A stretch of 64,000 bases of DNA from assembly GCA_012999515.1 (NCBI GenBank), contig JABEEB010000001.1, positions 1,984,001-2,048,000 on the forward strand, given 5' to 3'. This stretch comes from Salifodinibacter halophilus (lineage in GTDB: Bacteria > Pseudomonadota > Gammaproteobacteria > Nevskiales > Salinisphaeraceae). The notes below the pieces were generated by a model, which worked only from the letters and a program-made list of their open reading frames with translations, had not been told where the DNA came from and did not search any database. This document shows positions 16,065 to 26,989 of this stretch, in pieces (positions within the stretch are counted from its first letter, which is position 1; every line of letters starts with the position of its first letter). Both the position numbers and the translations under genes were made by a program.

Positions 16065-17939
16065 GTGCACGCCAACGACTTGTCCTTCGTCCCATTATTG
16101 ATTGTCATCGCGATCAGCTTCGCCGTGCCGGTGCTGCTATCGCCGGTGCGGCGATTCGGCATCCCGGTGATTGTGGGCGAAATCATCGCCGGCATTATCG
16201 TTGGCCAGAGTGGCTTCGGCCTGGTTTATGAGGAACCGGTGCTCGAGGTGCTTTCGGTATTCGGCTTTGCCTATTTGATGTTCTGCTGCGGACTGGAGAT
16301 GGATTTCTCCCAGGTCGGGGGGCACAGTCGGGACGGACTGCGTAGCGTCGGCGGCTTTCGCCGGTTGGTGCGCAACCCGTTTTTTCTGGGGGTGCTCGTA
16401 TTCGTTGCCACGGCGCTTTGTTCGCTCCTGGCAGGGCTCTATATCTGGCACCTTGGCCTGATCGACAACCCTTGGTTGATGGCACTGATCCTGTCCACGA
16501 CCTCGCTCGGCGTCGTCGCCCCTGTGTTGAAGGAGCGCGGCTTGATGGCCTCGCGCTATGGCCAGACGTTGTTGATGTGCTCACTCGTGGCCGATTTCGC
16601 GACCATTACTCTAATCAGCACCTATGTGTTGATACGGCGCAATGGCCTCAGCACCGAGCCGCTGCTGATATTGCTTTTGATTCTGGCGTTTGTGGTGGCC
16701 TGGCAGCTCGCCAGCCGTTTCGCGAATCATCCACCGCTGCAGAAACTGCTCGCCTGGTTGTCGACCGCAACATCGCAGATCCAAGTACGTGGCTCGCTGG
16801 CCATCGCGCTGGTGTTTATCGGTTTGGCCCAAAGCCTGGGTATTGAATCTATCCTCGGTGCGTTTCTAGCCGGCGTCATCGTGGCGCTTCTAGCGGGTGA
16901 TCACGGATCGGTCCTCAAGGAAAAACTGGAAGCCATTGGCTACGGTTTTTTCATTCCCGTTTTTTTCGTTATGGTCGGTGTGCGTTTCGACCTGCCGGCG
17001 CTGTTGCAGTCCGGTGAAGCATTGGAGTTGGTCATCCTGCTGGTCGCCATCGCCTTCAGTGTCAAACTGGTTGGTGGTCTAGTCCTTCGGCTTGCCCACG
17101 GCTGGCGTGAGACATTGGCTGCCAGCACGCTGCTTTCAGCGCGACTATCGCTGATCATTGCGGTGGCTACGATTGGTCGCGAGATCGGTGCTATTGGGCC
17201 GGAACTCGAGGCTGCGCTGGTGCTGACCGCGATTGTGACCTGCTTCGTTTCGCCGGTCGCGTTTGCACGGATTTTGCCGCGTGAAAAGATTCCGGCGCCG
17301 CTGACGCTTGTGGTTGGTTCGAATGACGATGCCACGGCGCTGACCGAGCGTCTGACGCGCCAGTCGTTGCGTGTCCAGCAAGTCACCGATTTGCCGAATG
17401 CGCCCATTGACCAAATCACGCAGACGCCGCCGAGTGCACTGGTGACGACGCTGCGTGCGGCCAATATTCAGGATGCCCAAGCTGTCGTCGTCATGGCTGA
17501 CAGCGATACCGATAATCTCCAAGTGTGCAAAATCGCGCACCACATCCACGGTGTGCGCGATATCGTGGCTTGGGTGCGCGATCCGACATTCAACGCGCGA
17601 TTTGCCGCAGCCGAGGCACGTGTGATCAACCCGAGTAATTTTCGGGTTCTGCTGCTGGAATCGTTGTTGACGACCGGCCAGGCGCGCCTGGCCGCGAATG
17701 CGGATGGCGGCGATCGCCGGACCCGCGTCGTCAAGCTACGCAACTTCTGGCTTAGAGAGCAAGCACTGCGCGCGATCCATATGACGCCAGACGTGTACGT
17801 CCAGAGTATCGAGCGCGATGGCGAAGTTATCTTTCCAGGCCCGGATACGGTGCTCCACGCCAACGACCGCCTTACGTTGGCAGGCCCGGCCGCGTCGCTC
17901 GACGAAACGGCGCGCCGGTTTGCGCGCCGGTTTTATTAA
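16065..17939 (+). CDS. Kef-type CPA2 cation/proton antiporter with TrkA domains
   Basis: A 624-residue protein. Residues 1-400 form about twelve membrane helices with the CPA2 layout (GIPVIVGEIIAGIIVGQSGFG near 32-52; STTSLGVVAPVLKE near 145). Residues about 410-530 are a TrkA-N-like cytosolic domain that keeps the DSDTDNLQVCKIAHHI helix but has a degraded nucleotide loop (VVGSNDDATALTERL). Residues about 545-620 are TrkA-C. It would exchange K+ or Na+ for protons under ligand control. The GTG start is preceded by AGGAACGGAG. It stands alone, without a KefF/KefG partner gene. Confidence 0.85.
   Translation: MHANDLSFVPLLIVIAISFAVPVLLSPVRRFGIPVIVGEIIAGIIVGQSGFGLVYEEPVLEVLSVFGFAYLMFCCGLEMDFSQVGGHSRDGLRSVGGFRRLVRNPFFLGVLVFVATALCSLLAGLYIWHLGLIDNPWLMALILSTTSLGVVAPVLKERGLMASRYGQTLLMCSLVADFATITLISTYVLIRRNGLSTEPLLILLLILAFVVAWQLASRFANHPPLQKLLAWLSTATSQIQVRGSLAIALVFIGLAQSLGIESILGAFLAGVIVALLAGDHGSVLKEKLEAIGYGFFIPVFFVMVGVRFDLPALLQSGEALELVILLVAIAFSVKLVGGLVLRLAHGWRETLAASTLLSARLSLIIAVATIGREIGAIGPELEAALVLTAIVTCFVSPVAFARILPREKIPAPLTLVVGSNDDATALTERLTRQSLRVQQVTDLPNAPIDQITQTPPSALVTTLRAANIQDAQAVVVMADSDTDNLQVCKIAHHIHGVRDIVAWVRDPTFNARFAAAEARVINPSNFRVLLLESLLTTGQARLAANADGGDRRTRVVKLRNFWLREQALRAIHMTPDVYVQSIERDGEVIFPGPDTVLHANDRLTLAGPAASLDETARRFARRFY
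17908..17934 (+). terminator. terminator overlapping the end of the antiporter gene
   Basis: An 8-bp stem CGGCGCGC / GCGCGCCG with a CGGTTT loop is followed by GTTTTATT. It encodes the last residues of the antiporter (repeat RRFARRFY), so the terminator lies inside the coding sequence. It separates this gene from the convergent xthA. Confidence 0.6.
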
Positions 17940-18010
17940 TGCGGCAAATGGGCCGATTCATGTGAGGCGCGCTGATCCCAGCGAAATTGTGTATTTGGGG
18001 CGTGGTGCGA

Positions 18011-18781
18011 TCACTCGAATTGGGCGATGACCGGCACGTGATCGGACGGGCGCTTGCGGCCCCGTTCGCCGACGTCAGCGCGACAATCGCGGCAGCACTC
18101 GGCGAGTGCGGTGCTGGCTAGGACATGGTCGATGCGCAGGCCGTTATTTTGGGGCCAGCCGCCGCCGCGATAGTCCCACCAGGTGAAGCGGTGTCGGCCC
18201 TCGCGGTCGTCGAATAGGCGCCAGCAGTCAGTCAGGCCAGTGTCGATAAGCGCGTTCAGCGCTGCCCGTTCATCTGGCGAGCACAAAATCCGGCCGTCCC
18301 ATTTGTCGGGATCGTAAGTGTCTTCCGGACGTGGTGCGACGTTGAAATCGCCGGTGACCACAAGTTTCTCGTGACGGCTTAGTTCGTCGACGAGCCAGTC
18401 GCGAAGATGCGCGAACCAATCGAGCTTGTAGGTGAATTTCGGTGAATCGAGCGCCGAGCCATTGGGGCAGTAGACGGAGATGACCCGCGCGCCATTGATC
18501 GTCGCGGCGAGCACGCGTTTTTGGTCATCTTCGAAACCGGGGAGAGCGGTCACGATGTCGACCGGCGGTGTTTTAGCCAATAGCGCTACGCCGTTGTATG
18601 TCTTCTGGCCCGCGAACGCGGCGTAATAACCGGCTTCCGCCAGTGCGTCGCTCGGAAAGCGCTCGTCGGGGAGCTTGGTTTCCTGTAGCGCCAACGCGTC
18701 GATGGGGTTGTTTTCCAGCCAGGCCAGCACGTGGTCAAGGCGGATATTGAGTGAGTTAACGTTCCACGTGGCGACTTGCAT
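18011..18781 (-). CDS. xthA: exodeoxyribonuclease III
   Basis: A 256-residue AP endonuclease/3'-5' exonuclease of base-excision repair. Diagnostic motifs are ATWNVNSLNIRL (3-14), LQETKLPD (catalytic Glu about 36), TGDFNVAPRPED (about 143), GLRIDHVLAS and the C-terminal SDHVPVIAQF with catalytic His. Length matches the bacterial family. The ATG is preceded by AGGAG at a good distance. It ends facing the antiporter gene and is followed upstream by a 141-nt gap. Confidence 0.96.
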   Translation of the reverse strand: MQVATWNVNSLNIRLDHVLAWLENNPIDALALQETKLPDERFPSDALAEAGYYAAFAGQKTYNGVALLAKTPPVDIVTALPGFEDDQKRVLAATINGARVISVYCPNGSALDSPKFTYKLDWFAHLRDWLVDELSRHEKLVVTGDFNVAPRPEDTYDPDKWDGRILCSPDERAALNALIDTGLTDCWRLFDDREGRHRFTWWDYRGGGWPQNNGLRIDHVLASTALAECCRDCRADVGERGRKRPSDHVPVIAQFE

Positions 18782-18922
18782 GGGCGCTCCTGGCGAGAAA
18801 AGGTCCGGAATCGGTGGGCTGAACGGCTACTATGTTGGTTGGGCCAACAACCTCATGAGCCGTTCCTGCCTAGTTTGCGTTGTCATGAACTATGGTTGCC
18901 ATGGGCTGCTGAATTTCATTCG

Positions 18923-20998
18923 TTAGGCAGCGTGGTCAGTGGTCAGACCGTTTTGCCGCAGCAGGGCGTCGATTGAGGGTTCGCGGCCGCGGAACGCGGC
19001 GAAATTGTCGGCGGCATCGCGCGACGCGCCGCGTTCCAGAATCTCGCGTTTGAACTGCGTTCCGGTATTCCGATCGAGTACACCGGCGGCTTCGAATGCA
19101 CCAAACGCGTCGGCGGCCAGCACTTCAGCCCATTTGTAGCTGTAGTAGCCCGCCGCATAAGGCCCCGCGAAGATATGCGCAAAACCATGGGCGAACCGGT
19201 TGTCGGCGGGTGGCCGTAAAACGGCGACTTCATCGCGTACAGCATCGAGTGTCGATTGCACGCGTGAACCCGGGTCGGGATCGGTGTCGCGGTGCAGGCG
19301 CAGGTCGAAAAGCGAGAACTCAATCTGGCGCAGCGTCTGCCAGCCCGCCATGTGTGTGCGGCTGGCCGCCAGTCGCGCGAACATATCGGCCGGCAGCGCC
19401 TCGCCGGTCTGGTAATGAGTAGCGAATAGACCGAGCGCTTCGCGTTGCCAGCAGAAGTTTTCCATGAACTGGCTCGGCAACTCGACGGCGTCCCATTCGA
19501 CGCCCGCGATACCGGCGATTGGGGCTTGCTCGACGCGGGTCAGAAGATGGTGTAAGGCGTGGCCGAACTCGTGAAACAGTGTGACGACTTCGGTATGGCT
19601 GAGTAACGCGGGGTCATCACCAATCGGTGGCGCGAAGTTGCAGGTCACGAACGCCGCTGGACGTTGGTCATCGCCGGCTTGGCGTCGACGGCTCTGAAAC
19701 GGGTCGACCCAGGCGCCGCCGCGCTTGTGCTCGCGTGCGTAAGCGTCGAGATAAAAGGTGCCGAGCACTTGACCATCGGCGTCGGCGATGTCGAATACGC
19801 GTACATCCGGGTGCCAGGTTGAGATATCGTCGCGGGGCGTGATGACGACGCCGTAGAGCTGCTGGACGACGTGAAACAGGCCATCGAGCACGGCCGGCGC
19901 CGACAGCCAGGGCTTAAGGTCTTCGTCGGATACATCGAATCGGCGCTGTTTGAGTCGTTCGGCGTAATAGCCGACGTCCCAGGATTGCAACGTATCAATG
20001 CCATCGGCGTGTGCCAGTTCGCGGAGTTCGGCCAACTCGGATTCGGCGTGCGGCCGACTGCGCGTGGCTAGATCGCCAAGAAAGGACTCGATCTGTGCGG
20101 GAGAGTCGGCCATTTTCGTGGCCAACGAACGTTCGGCGTGATCGGTGAAACCGAGCAATCCGGCAGCTTCCTGGCGCAGCGCCAGGATTTCGGCCATGAC
20201 CGTGCTGTTGTCGTGGCTGCCAGCATTTGGGCCGGCGTCTGACGCGCGTGTAGTAAATGCTGTATACACTTCGCGTCGAAGTTCGCGCTCGTCGGCGTGG
20301 GTTAGCACGGCCTGCACGCTCGGTCCGTCGAGCGTGATCAGCCAGCCGTCCAGGCTTTTATTGCTAGCGTTTTGTGCCAGAAGGTTGCGCGCTGATTCGG
20401 GCAAACCGGCTAGCGCGGTCTCGTCGGTAATCTGTTTCTGCCATGCTTGAGTGGCATCGAGGACGTTTTGTGAAAACGTTGTCGACAGGCTCGACAGTTC
20501 GGTTGCAATTGTCTTGTAACGCGCCTTGATGTCGTCCGCTAGGCCCACCCCGGCCAGTTCGAAATCACGCCGCCAGTGTTCGACTACGCGTTGTTGTTCG
20601 TGGTCGAGGTTGGTGAATGCCGAGTCGCGATAGAGTGCATCAACGGCCTGATACAACGCCGTATTCTGGCTGATGTTGGTGGAAAAATTGGTGATTCGGG
20701 CGATGCACGCCTGGTAGGCGTCACGCCAGTTCGGCGAGTCCATGACCGCGTTCATGTGAGAAACCGGCCCGAAAGTGCGCTCCAGACGGTCCTGGGCGTG
20801 GATCAACGGGTCGATGAGATCGGTCCAGGCGTTATCGGCGGTTACTTCGCTCGCGCCGGCGACAACCTGTTCGGCGTCAGCGATCAATGCTTCGACCGCT
20901 GGCTCAGCGTGCTCGGGGGTGATGGCGTTGAAGTCTGGCAGCGTGCCGGCTTCGACGCCATTGATTAGCGGGTTGTCCGCGCGTTCGCTTGTATCCAT
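18923..20998 (-). CDS. prlC: oligopeptidase A (M3 metallopeptidase)
   Basis: A 691-residue cytosolic zinc peptidase that degrades short peptides, including signal peptides in E. coli. The zinc motif HEFGHALHH is at 476-484, with the third ligand Glu about 29 residues on ([15 protein letters not shown]). No signal peptide. The length matches E. coli OpdA (680). It starts 133 nt from the divergent glutathione reductase gene. Confidence 0.94.
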   Translation of the reverse strand: MDTSERADNPLINGVEAGTLPDFNAITPEHAEPAVEALIADAEQVVAGASEVTADNAWTDLIDPLIHAQDRLERTFGPVSHMNAVMDSPNWRDAYQACIARITNFSTNISQNTALYQAVDALYRDSAFTNLDHEQQRVVEHWRRDFELAGVGLADDIKARYKTIATELSSLSTTFSQNVLDATQAWQKQITDETALAGLPESARNLLAQNASNKSLDGWLITLDGPSVQAVLTHADERELRREVYTAFTTRASDAGPNAGSHDNSTVMAEILALRQEAAGLLGFTDHAERSLATKMADSPAQIESFLGDLATRSRPHAESELAELRELAHADGIDTLQSWDVGYYAERLKQRRFDVSDEDLKPWLSAPAVLDGLFHVVQQLYGVVITPRDDISTWHPDVRVFDIADADGQVLGTFYLDAYAREHKRGGAWVDPFQSRRRQAGDDQRPAAFVTCNFAPPIGDDPALLSHTEVVTLFHEFGHALHHLLTRVEQAPIAGIAGVEWDAVELPSQFMENFCWQREALGLFATHYQTGEALPADMFARLAASRTHMAGWQTLRQIEFSLFDLRLHRDTDPDPGSRVQSTLDAVRDEVAVLRPPADNRFAHGFAHIFAGPYAAGYYSYKWAEVLAADAFGAFEAAGVLDRNTGTQFKREILERGASRDAADNFAAFRGREPSIDALLRQNGLTTDHAA

Positions 20999-21097
20999 TG
21001 CTTGCTCTTTGATGGCTATTCAGATGGTTGTGTGGCCGAGTCGTCTGGAATCAAGCAGTCGTTTCGGCCATCGCACCGCGATGATTATCGTGCAGTC

Positions 21098-21103
21098 TAT
21101 AAT
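21098..21103 (+). promoter_or_regulatory. -10 element of the glutathione reductase promoter
   Basis: A perfect TATAAT lies 28 nt before the start at 21132, in the gap between the divergent prlC and gor genes. The -35 region (about 21075-21080, ACCGCG) is poor, so an activator or an extended -10 may be needed. Confidence 0.4.
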
Positions 21104-21131
21104 TTGGACTCGCACTCTATGGATTGTTTAT

Positions 21132-22484
21132 ATGGCCGCATCCTACGATCTGATCGTGCTCGGCGGGGGCAGTGGTGGCATTGCGACCGCGCGCCGAGCT
21201 GCCGCGCACGGTGCCAATGTCCTGCTGGTAGAACCGGGCCGGCTGGGCGGAACTTGTGTCAATGTTGGTTGTGTGCCCAAAAAAGTCATGTGGCACGCCG
21301 CCGATTTTGCCGAACGCGCCGAACACGCGGTGGATTACGGATTTGACGGCGAACGGCCGGCGCACGATTGGGGGCGGTTGGTGGCCAATCGGCGCACTTA
21401 TATTGAGCGCTTGAACGGCGTTTACGAACGTAATCTGCGGGCCGACGGCGTCGAACATGTCGCGGGTTTTGGCGCGTTTGTGGCACCGCGCACAGTGCGT
21501 GTGTCTGGTGTCGATTACGCCGCCAATCATGTATTGATCGCCACCGGCGGTCGTGCGCAACGGCCCTCAATTGCGGGAGCCGAATTGGGCACCGACTCAG
21601 ATGGGTTTTTCGAGTGGCAAGCATTGCCCGCAAGCGTGGCGATCGCTGGTAGTGGTTATATCGCGTGTGAATTGGCCGGCGTGCTGGCCGAACTCGGCAG
21701 TCATGTGACGCTGCTGCTGCGCCGCGAACATGTGCTGCGTGACTTTGACGCAATGCTCGGTGAAAAACTTATCGAGCATCTGCAGGCGGCCGGCATCGAT
21801 GTGCAATTTAACCGCGAGACGACGGCGCTGGCCAAGACCAGCGACGGCCAGGTTCAGGCGACGTTCACCGATGGGCAGACGTCGCAGCCGTTCGAGCGTT
21901 TTCTATGGGCGGTCGGCCGTGAGCCGAATACGGCCGATCTGGGGCTGGAGACGGCCGGTTTGGAACCGAATTCAAGCCACGCGATCGAGGTTGATGAGTG
22001 GCAAGACACGCGTGTGCCCGGCGTCCACGCGCTTGGTGATGTCACCCCAGCGCCGGAGCTCACTCCCGTGGCGATCGCTGCCGGCCGCAATCTAGCCGAC
22101 CGGCTGTTTGGTGGCCAGCGCGACGCGCGCCTTGATTACACCAATATCCCGAGCGTGGTGTTCACGCATCCACCGATCGGCACCGTGGGCCTTAGCGAGG
22201 CTGTGGCGCGCCGTATCTACGGCGACGACGCGATCCGTGTTTATACCAGCCAATATGTCGCGCTCTATCACGGTGTTTTGAATAACAAGACAGCGTCGGC
22301 TATGAAGTTAGTCTGTGCCGGCCCGGATGAGACTGTCGTTGGCGCCCACGTTATCGGCGACGGCGCCGACGAAATGCTGCAGGGGATCGCCGTGGCCGTG
22401 AAGATGGGCGCGACCAAGGCCGATTTCGATGCCACGGTGGCCATTCATCCGACGAGCGCGGAAGAGTTCGTCACCATGACGTAA
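21132..22484 (+). CDS. gor: glutathione-disulfide reductase
   Basis: A 450-residue flavoprotein disulfide reductase that keeps glutathione reduced with NADPH. It has the FAD motif GGGSGGIA (11-18), redox cysteines C42 and C47 in [13 protein letters not shown], the NADPH motif [13 protein letters not shown] near 174, the second FAD motif GVHALGDV near 300, and the active His in AIHPTSAEE near 439. The start is ATG 21132; the frame is open far upstream, but that part is antisense to prlC. The spacing CVNVGC and the HPTSAEE end fit glutathione reductase better than lipoamide or mercuric reductase. Confidence 0.94.
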   Translation: MAASYDLIVLGGGSGGIATARRAAAHGANVLLVEPGRLGGTCVNVGCVPKKVMWHAADFAERAEHAVDYGFDGERPAHDWGRLVANRRTYIERLNGVYERNLRADGVEHVAGFGAFVAPRTVRVSGVDYAANHVLIATGGRAQRPSIAGAELGTDSDGFFEWQALPASVAIAGSGYIACELAGVLAELGSHVTLLLRREHVLRDFDAMLGEKLIEHLQAAGIDVQFNRETTALAKTSDGQVQATFTDGQTSQPFERFLWAVGREPNTADLGLETAGLEPNSSHAIEVDEWQDTRVPGVHALGDVTPAPELTPVAIAAGRNLADRLFGGQRDARLDYTNIPSVVFTHPPIGTVGLSEAVARRIYGDDAIRVYTSQYVALYHGVLNNKTASAMKLVCAGPDETVVGAHVIGDGADEMLQGIAVAVKMGATKADFDATVAIHPTSAEEFVTMT

Positions 22485-22899
22485 GCTGGCCGGTGGCCAA
22501 CCGAACGGCGCTGACCACGCGTTGACCGTTGTCGATCAACCGTTTGGTTTCGTGCTTGGCCCTGGCTAGATCTGTACTCGACGATCGTCATCTGCGCCGT
22601 TAGCATTTTTGTTGTGTCGCTGGCTTGATCGGGCTGACCGTGTGGCCGTAAGTGGTCGCGCTACCAACGTACCTGCCAAGTTTGCGCAGGGCTGGCCGGA
22701 TCAGGGAGCCTGTTCGTCCAACTTGTTAAGCCTTGGCTCCGGGCCAGGATCAATTTGGGATGCCATGTGGTGCGATGGACGCGCCTATGGCCCACTAACC
22801 GCGAAATCCTGACGCATGTGGTAGCGTTCGGAGATCGTGAATTGCCACAGCGTGGTTTTGTGCCACGCCTTCAGCCAGACCTCGGGATCCAATCACGTC
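22485..22899 (+). other. 415-nt gap before nhaB with no gene seen
   Basis: No reading frame here has gene-like composition or a ribosome site. A short inverted repeat (GTTGA...TCAAC, about 22522-22540) is followed by TTTGG and might end gor transcription. Candidate frames of about 60 codons have high Trp, Cys and Arg content and look like chance. Confidence 0.4.
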
Positions 22900-24390
22900 A
22901 TGACGACAGCCATAGCACGCACGTTTCTCGGTCACGCACCTAACTGGTACAAGCTGGCAATTGTCGGCTTTTTGGTAGCGAACCCTTTTATATTTGCAGC
23001 ATCGGGCGGCTTCATCGCCGGCTGGGTTCTGGTATTCGAATTCCTGTTTACACTGGCGCTAGCACTTCGCTGTTATCCGCTTGCACCCGGAGGGTTGCTG
23101 GCGATTGAAGCAGTCGTCATGGGCATGACCACCCCGGAAGAGGTCTATTCCCAGGTCCAGCACAATTTGCCGGTGCTTCTGTTGCTGGTCTTCATGGTCG
23201 CCGGGGTTTATTTCCTGCGCGAATTGTTGCTAACGGTTTTTACGCGGATTTTTCTGGGGGTTCGCTCGGTCAATAAGCTGGCCCTTTTTTTCTGCGGTTC
23301 GGCGGCGGTTTTATCCGCGTTTTTGGATGCTTTGACGGTGACTGCGGTCATCATGGCGATCGCCGAGGGCTTTTATTTCATCTATCACAGCGTCGCTAGC
23401 GGTCAACACGAGGACAGCGAGCATAATCATCATGACGACAGCTCTGTAGCGTCCGACTGGCAGGATGATCTTGAGCATTTTCGGGCGTTTCTTCGCTCGC
23501 TGATGATGCATGCGGTGGTCGGAACCGCCCTGGGGGGTGTCACCACGGAAGTTGGTGAACCGCAGAATTTGTTGATCGGCCACATCGCAGGCTGGAACTT
23601 TACCGAGTTCTTCATGACAGTCGCCCCGGTTTCGATACCGGTGTTGGTCGTCGGGCTGACGTTGTGCTTCGTCTTACAGAAGCTGGGCTGGTTCGGCTAC
23701 GGGGTCTCCATACCGGAAAGCGTGAAGACAGTGCTGCGGGAGCGCGACGAGCGTAAGCGAAGCGAGTTCGATGCTGCACGGCGCGTTCGGCTTATCGCCC
23801 AGACCATTGTGGTCGGTCTTCTGGTATTGGCACTGGCGTTTCATGTGGCCGAGGTCGGTTTGATCGGGTTGGCCCTTATCGTCCTTACCACGAGTTTGAC
23901 CGGCATTGTTGAGGAGTCGAAGATCGGTCCCGCCTTCGAGGAGGCGTTGCCGTTCACGGCGCTGTTGACCGTTTTCTTTGCGATCGTGGCTGTCATCAAC
24001 AGCCAACACTTATTCCACCCGATCATGAATTGGGTGCTGGCCTTTGATGGCAGCGTGCGCGGGTCGATGGTCTATATCATCAACGGTGTGTTGTCGATGA
24101 TCAGCGACAACGTGTTCGTTGCCAGTGTTTATATGCAAGCGCTGGAAAACGCGGTGTCCAGCGGCGCGTTGTCCCAAGAGCAATTGCAACACTTGGCGGT
24201 GGCCGTCAATACGGGAACCAATATCCCGAGTGTCGCGACACCGAACGGGCAGGCGGCGTTTTTATTCCTGCTGACTTCGGCACTGGCGCCGCTTATTCGC
24301 TTGTCCTACCTACGCATGATGTGGATGGCGTTGCCGTATACCGTGGTTCTGTCTCTTACCGGGCTGCTCTGCGTGCGGTTCCTGTTGTAA
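22900..24390 (+). CDS. nhaB: Na+/H+ antiporter NhaB
   Basis: A 496-residue inner-membrane sodium/proton antiporter. Family hallmarks are [74 protein letters not shown] and the C-terminal [23 protein letters not shown] cytosolic His/Asp-rich loop (SEHNHHDD) is also found in E. coli NhaB. The ATG at 22900 gives the usual start ([18 protein letters not shown]); an upstream in-frame Met exists but adds an unlikely peptide. Fits Na+ export in a saline habitat, together with the betaine importer nearby. Confidence 0.95.
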   Translation: MTTAIARTFLGHAPNWYKLAIVGFLVANPFIFAASGGFIAGWVLVFEFLFTLALALRCYPLAPGGLLAIEAVVMGMTTPEEVYSQVQHNLPVLLLLVFMVAGVYFLRELLLTVFTRIFLGVRSVNKLALFFCGSAAVLSAFLDALTVTAVIMAIAEGFYFIYHSVASGQHEDSEHNHHDDSSVASDWQDDLEHFRAFLRSLMMHAVVGTALGGVTTEVGEPQNLLIGHIAGWNFTEFFMTVAPVSIPVLVVGLTLCFVLQKLGWFGYGVSIPESVKTVLRERDERKRSEFDAARRVRLIAQTIVVGLLVLALAFHVAEVGLIGLALIVLTTSLTGIVEESKIGPAFEEALPFTALLTVFFAIVAVINSQHLFHPIMNWVLAFDGSVRGSMVYIINGVLSMISDNVFVASVYMQALENAVSSGALSQEQLQHLAVAVNTGTNIPSVATPNGQAAFLFLLTSALAPLIRLSYLRMMWMALPYTVVLSLTGLLCVRFLL

Positions 24391-24509
24391 CGCGATTGGT
24401 TTAGGTCTGGGGTTCGCCGCGGCAGTGCTCGCGGTGTGGAATAAAGCGATATACGCACAATGGCGCACTCGAATGAGTGCGGTTTCAAAGTAAAAAATGG
24501 AGCAGCGTG

Positions 24510-25268
24510 ATGGCCGGACGTCTGGTTTTACTACGACACGGACAGAGCGAGTGGAATCTATCGAATCAGTTCACTGGCTGGGTGGATGTTGAGCTGACCG
24601 AAAAAGGTGAGCACGAAGCCCGGGTCGCCGGGCAGCTCATGGCAGAGTCAGCATTTCGATTCGATATCGTCTACACGTCGATGCTTACGCGCGCGATCCG
24701 CACCATGTGGCTTGCGCTGGCCGAGATGGGGCAGTCTTGGGTCGATGTTAAACGCCACTGGCGGCTAAACGAGCGGCATTACGGTGCATTGCAGGGGCTG
24801 GACAAGGCTCAAATGGCCGCAAAACACGGCGATGAACAGGTGCATATATGGCGCCGTAGCTACGATGTGCCGCCGCCGGCAATGAGCGAGCAGGATGCTG
24901 GCCATCCACGTAACGACCCACGCTACAGTGCGCTCGATCCACGTGTGTTGCCGGGCACTGAATCGCTAAAACTAACACTCGAGCGTGTATTGCCGTTCTG
25001 GCACGACCAGATCGCGCCGAGCCTTCTGGCCGGTGAGGATGTGCTTGTGGCTGCGCATGGCAACAGCCTGCGCGCGCTTGTGAAATATCTGGATGACGTT
25101 CCGGATGACGAAATAACGGGGCTGAATATCCCGACGGGGATCCCGCTTTGTTATCGCCTCGACGACTCGTTGAACGCTGTCGAATCGAGTTATCTCGGCG
25201 ACGCCGACGTCGCACAAGCGGCGGCCAATACAGTAGCCAACCAGGCCGGGTCTAGTAGCGGGCAGTAA
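24510..25268 (+). CDS. gpmA: 2,3-bisphosphoglycerate-dependent phosphoglycerate mutase
   Basis: A 252-residue glycolytic enzyme interconverting 3- and 2-phosphoglycerate. The phosphohistidine is His10 in [52 protein letters not shown] and [15 protein letters not shown] are all family blocks. GGAG lies eight nt before the ATG at 24510. It is slightly longer than E. coli GpmA (250), with a Ser/Gly-rich tail. Confidence 0.96.
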   Translation: MAGRLVLLRHGQSEWNLSNQFTGWVDVELTEKGEHEARVAGQLMAESAFRFDIVYTSMLTRAIRTMWLALAEMGQSWVDVKRHWRLNERHYGALQGLDKAQMAAKHGDEQVHIWRRSYDVPPPAMSEQDAGHPRNDPRYSALDPRVLPGTESLKLTLERVLPFWHDQIAPSLLAGEDVLVAAHGNSLRALVKYLDDVPDDEITGLNIPTGIPLCYRLDDSLNAVESSYLGDADVAQAAANTVANQAGSSSGQ

Positions 25269-25700
25269 TCGTCGCTTATTGGACGTGCGCGCGCTTGATA
25301 AAACAAGGCGTGATAGCACCTGATCCGGCCGGCCTCGTTCAGCCAGTCGCGGGCGATGTTCTCGATGTCGCTTTGCAGCCAAGACAGTGCAGCTGAGCCG
25401 AAAGATGGGGCTGCTGCGGGTTATGCGTGGCCGACATGACGCTGCCTTCGATGTCGGCGGTCACTCGCTGGTAGAAACCCCCAGTAGCAGACCGCGGCTC
25501 CCTCGGCATTGGCCGCCAGTGTTGGTCTTGAGCCCGAGATCACCCAGCGTGTCAGTAACGCAATGGCGCGCATCTGGGCCATTCAGTCGGATGGTATCCG
25601 AGATTTCAAGGTGTCTGAGTTCGCCGGTCGAGCGTCTGACAGAGTGCTGAATCGCGTTTGTCCTCCGGTAAGCAAGCTATGACCAATTAGTCGCGTTGTC
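25269..25700 (+). other. gap before proV with no convincing gene
   Basis: Four hundred and thirty bases contain only broken frames. One stretch (about 25507-25680) reads as a protein-like segment (EPEITQRVSNAMARIWAIQS...) but has no start, ribosome site or recognisable family, and stops end it at both sides. It could be the eroded end of a lost gene. No repeat boundaries were seen. Confidence 0.35.
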
Positions 25701-25730
25701 CTTACACAGCACGCTTGAATCCGGTAGGAT
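25701..25730 (+). promoter_or_regulatory. candidate promoter of proVWX
   Basis: CTTACA (25701-25706) and TAGGAT (25725-25730) are 18 nt apart, 30 nt before the proV start. Each matches the sigma-70 consensus at four of six positions. The downstream leader is very short and AT-rich. Osmotic control is likely for this operon in general but nothing in the sequence shows its mechanism. Confidence 0.4.
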
Positions 25731-25759
25731 TTTTAATCCGTTGTGAGCTAGGGAAAAAT

Positions 25760-26989
25760 TTGAATCCAAAACTTACCATCGAAAATCTCTATAAAGTGTT
25801 TGGTCCGGAGCCGCAGGATGCGATCCGACGCGTCGAACGCGGCGAAAACAAGAACGATATATTCGCGGCGACCGGTTCCACGGTCGGCGTTTCGGACGCC
25901 AACTTTGAAATCTTTGAAGGCGAAGTATTCGTCGTTATGGGGCTGTCCGGGTCCGGCAAGTCGACGCTGGTCCGGATGTTGAATCGGTTAATCGATTCCA
26001 CTCAGGGCCGGATTACGCTAGACGGCCGTGATGTGACTAATTTATCGCAGAAGGAGTTGACTGAGATCCGGCGTCGCGAGATGAGCATGGTGTTTCAGTC
26101 ATTCGCACTGATGCCGCACCAGACCGTGCTCGAGAATACGAAGTTTGGACTCTCGGTCTCCGGCATTGGTCGGCAGGAGCGCGACCAGCGAGCGCTGGAA
26201 GCACTGGAGGCCGTCGGCCTTAAGGCCAATGCAAACAGTTATCCGGATGAGTTATCCGGCGGTATGAAGCAACGTGTCGGCCTGGCACGGGCGCTAGCGA
26301 TCAACCCCGGCGTTTTGCTCATGGATGAAGCGTTTTCCGCGCTCGATCCGTTGATCCGTACGGAAATGCAGGATGAGTTGCTTCGGCTGCAGAAAGAGCA
26401 GCGGCGAACCGTTGTGTTTATCACGCATGATCTCGATGAGGCCATGCGTGTCGGCGACCGCATCGCGATGATGGAAGGTGGCCGCATTGTTCAGGTCGGC
26501 TCGCCGAATGAGATCGTGCGCGAACCAGCCGATGAATACGTCAGCTCCTTTTTCAAAGGCGTGGACGTCAGCTATGTATTCGCGGCCGAAGATGTGGCCA
26601 GCCGTGATGAGGCGGCCCTTCTGACGCGCGACGACCACGATATTGCCAGCGCGCGGGCCGAGGTCAAAGCCCACGCACGTGCGTTGGGCGTGATGGTTGA
26701 TGCGGACGGCGCATTTCAAGGACTGGTGACGGCCGATTCACTGGCCGCGATCGACGACAATGCCGGCTTCGATGCCGCGTTTGTCGACGACGTGGTTACG
26801 GTCGAGCGCGGCGAGGCCCTGAGTACGCTGGTACTGCGAGTGGCTGACAGTACCTACCCAGTGGTGGTGCGGGCGGCCGATAACGGGCGCTACTGTGGTT
26901 TGATTTCCTCGCGCTTACTGCTGCATACACTCAGCCGCGAAGACGACGAACAACAAGCAACAAACAATAATAATGAGGCGGTGGCATGA
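25760..26989 (+). CDS. proV: glycine betaine/proline ABC transporter, ATP-binding protein
   Basis: A 409-residue ATPase of the ProU/OpuA importer. It has an N-terminal ProV extension (KLTIENLYKVFGPEPQDAIRRVERGENKNDI), Walker A GLSGSGKST near 65, signature LSGGMKQRVGLARAL near 170 and Walker B VLLMDEAF near 190. The C-terminal 120 residues form a paired CBS-like region (GLVTADSLAAI, GLISSRLLLHTL), which senses ionic strength in OpuA. The TTG start at 25760 is chosen because AGGGA lies five bases upstream and the protein then begins as family members do. Its stop overlaps proW. Confidence 0.94.
   Translation: MNPKLTIENLYKVFGPEPQDAIRRVERGENKNDIFAATGSTVGVSDANFEIFEGEVFVVMGLSGSGKSTLVRMLNRLIDSTQGRITLDGRDVTNLSQKELTEIRRREMSMVFQSFALMPHQTVLENTKFGLSVSGIGRQERDQRALEALEAVGLKANANSYPDELSGGMKQRVGLARALAINPGVLLMDEAFSALDPLIRTEMQDELLRLQKEQRRTVVFITHDLDEAMRVGDRIAMMEGGRIVQVGSPNEIVREPADEYVSSFFKGVDVSYVFAAEDVASRDEAALLTRDDHDIASARAEVKAHARALGVMVDADGAFQGLVTADSLAAIDDNAGFDAAFVDDVVTVERGEALSTLVLRVADSTYPVVVRAADNGRYCGLISSRLLLHTLSREDDEQQATNNNNEAVA

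Noticed and set aside
20775-21131. A 119-codon upstream extension of glutathione reductase
   Set aside because: It lies antisense to prlC, and the family start ([15 protein letters not shown]) begins at ATG 21132 just after a TATAAT promoter element.
22609-22812. A 67-codon ORF upstream of nhaB
   Set aside because: No ribosome site, no family resemblance and an unlikely Trp/Cys/Gly-rich composition.
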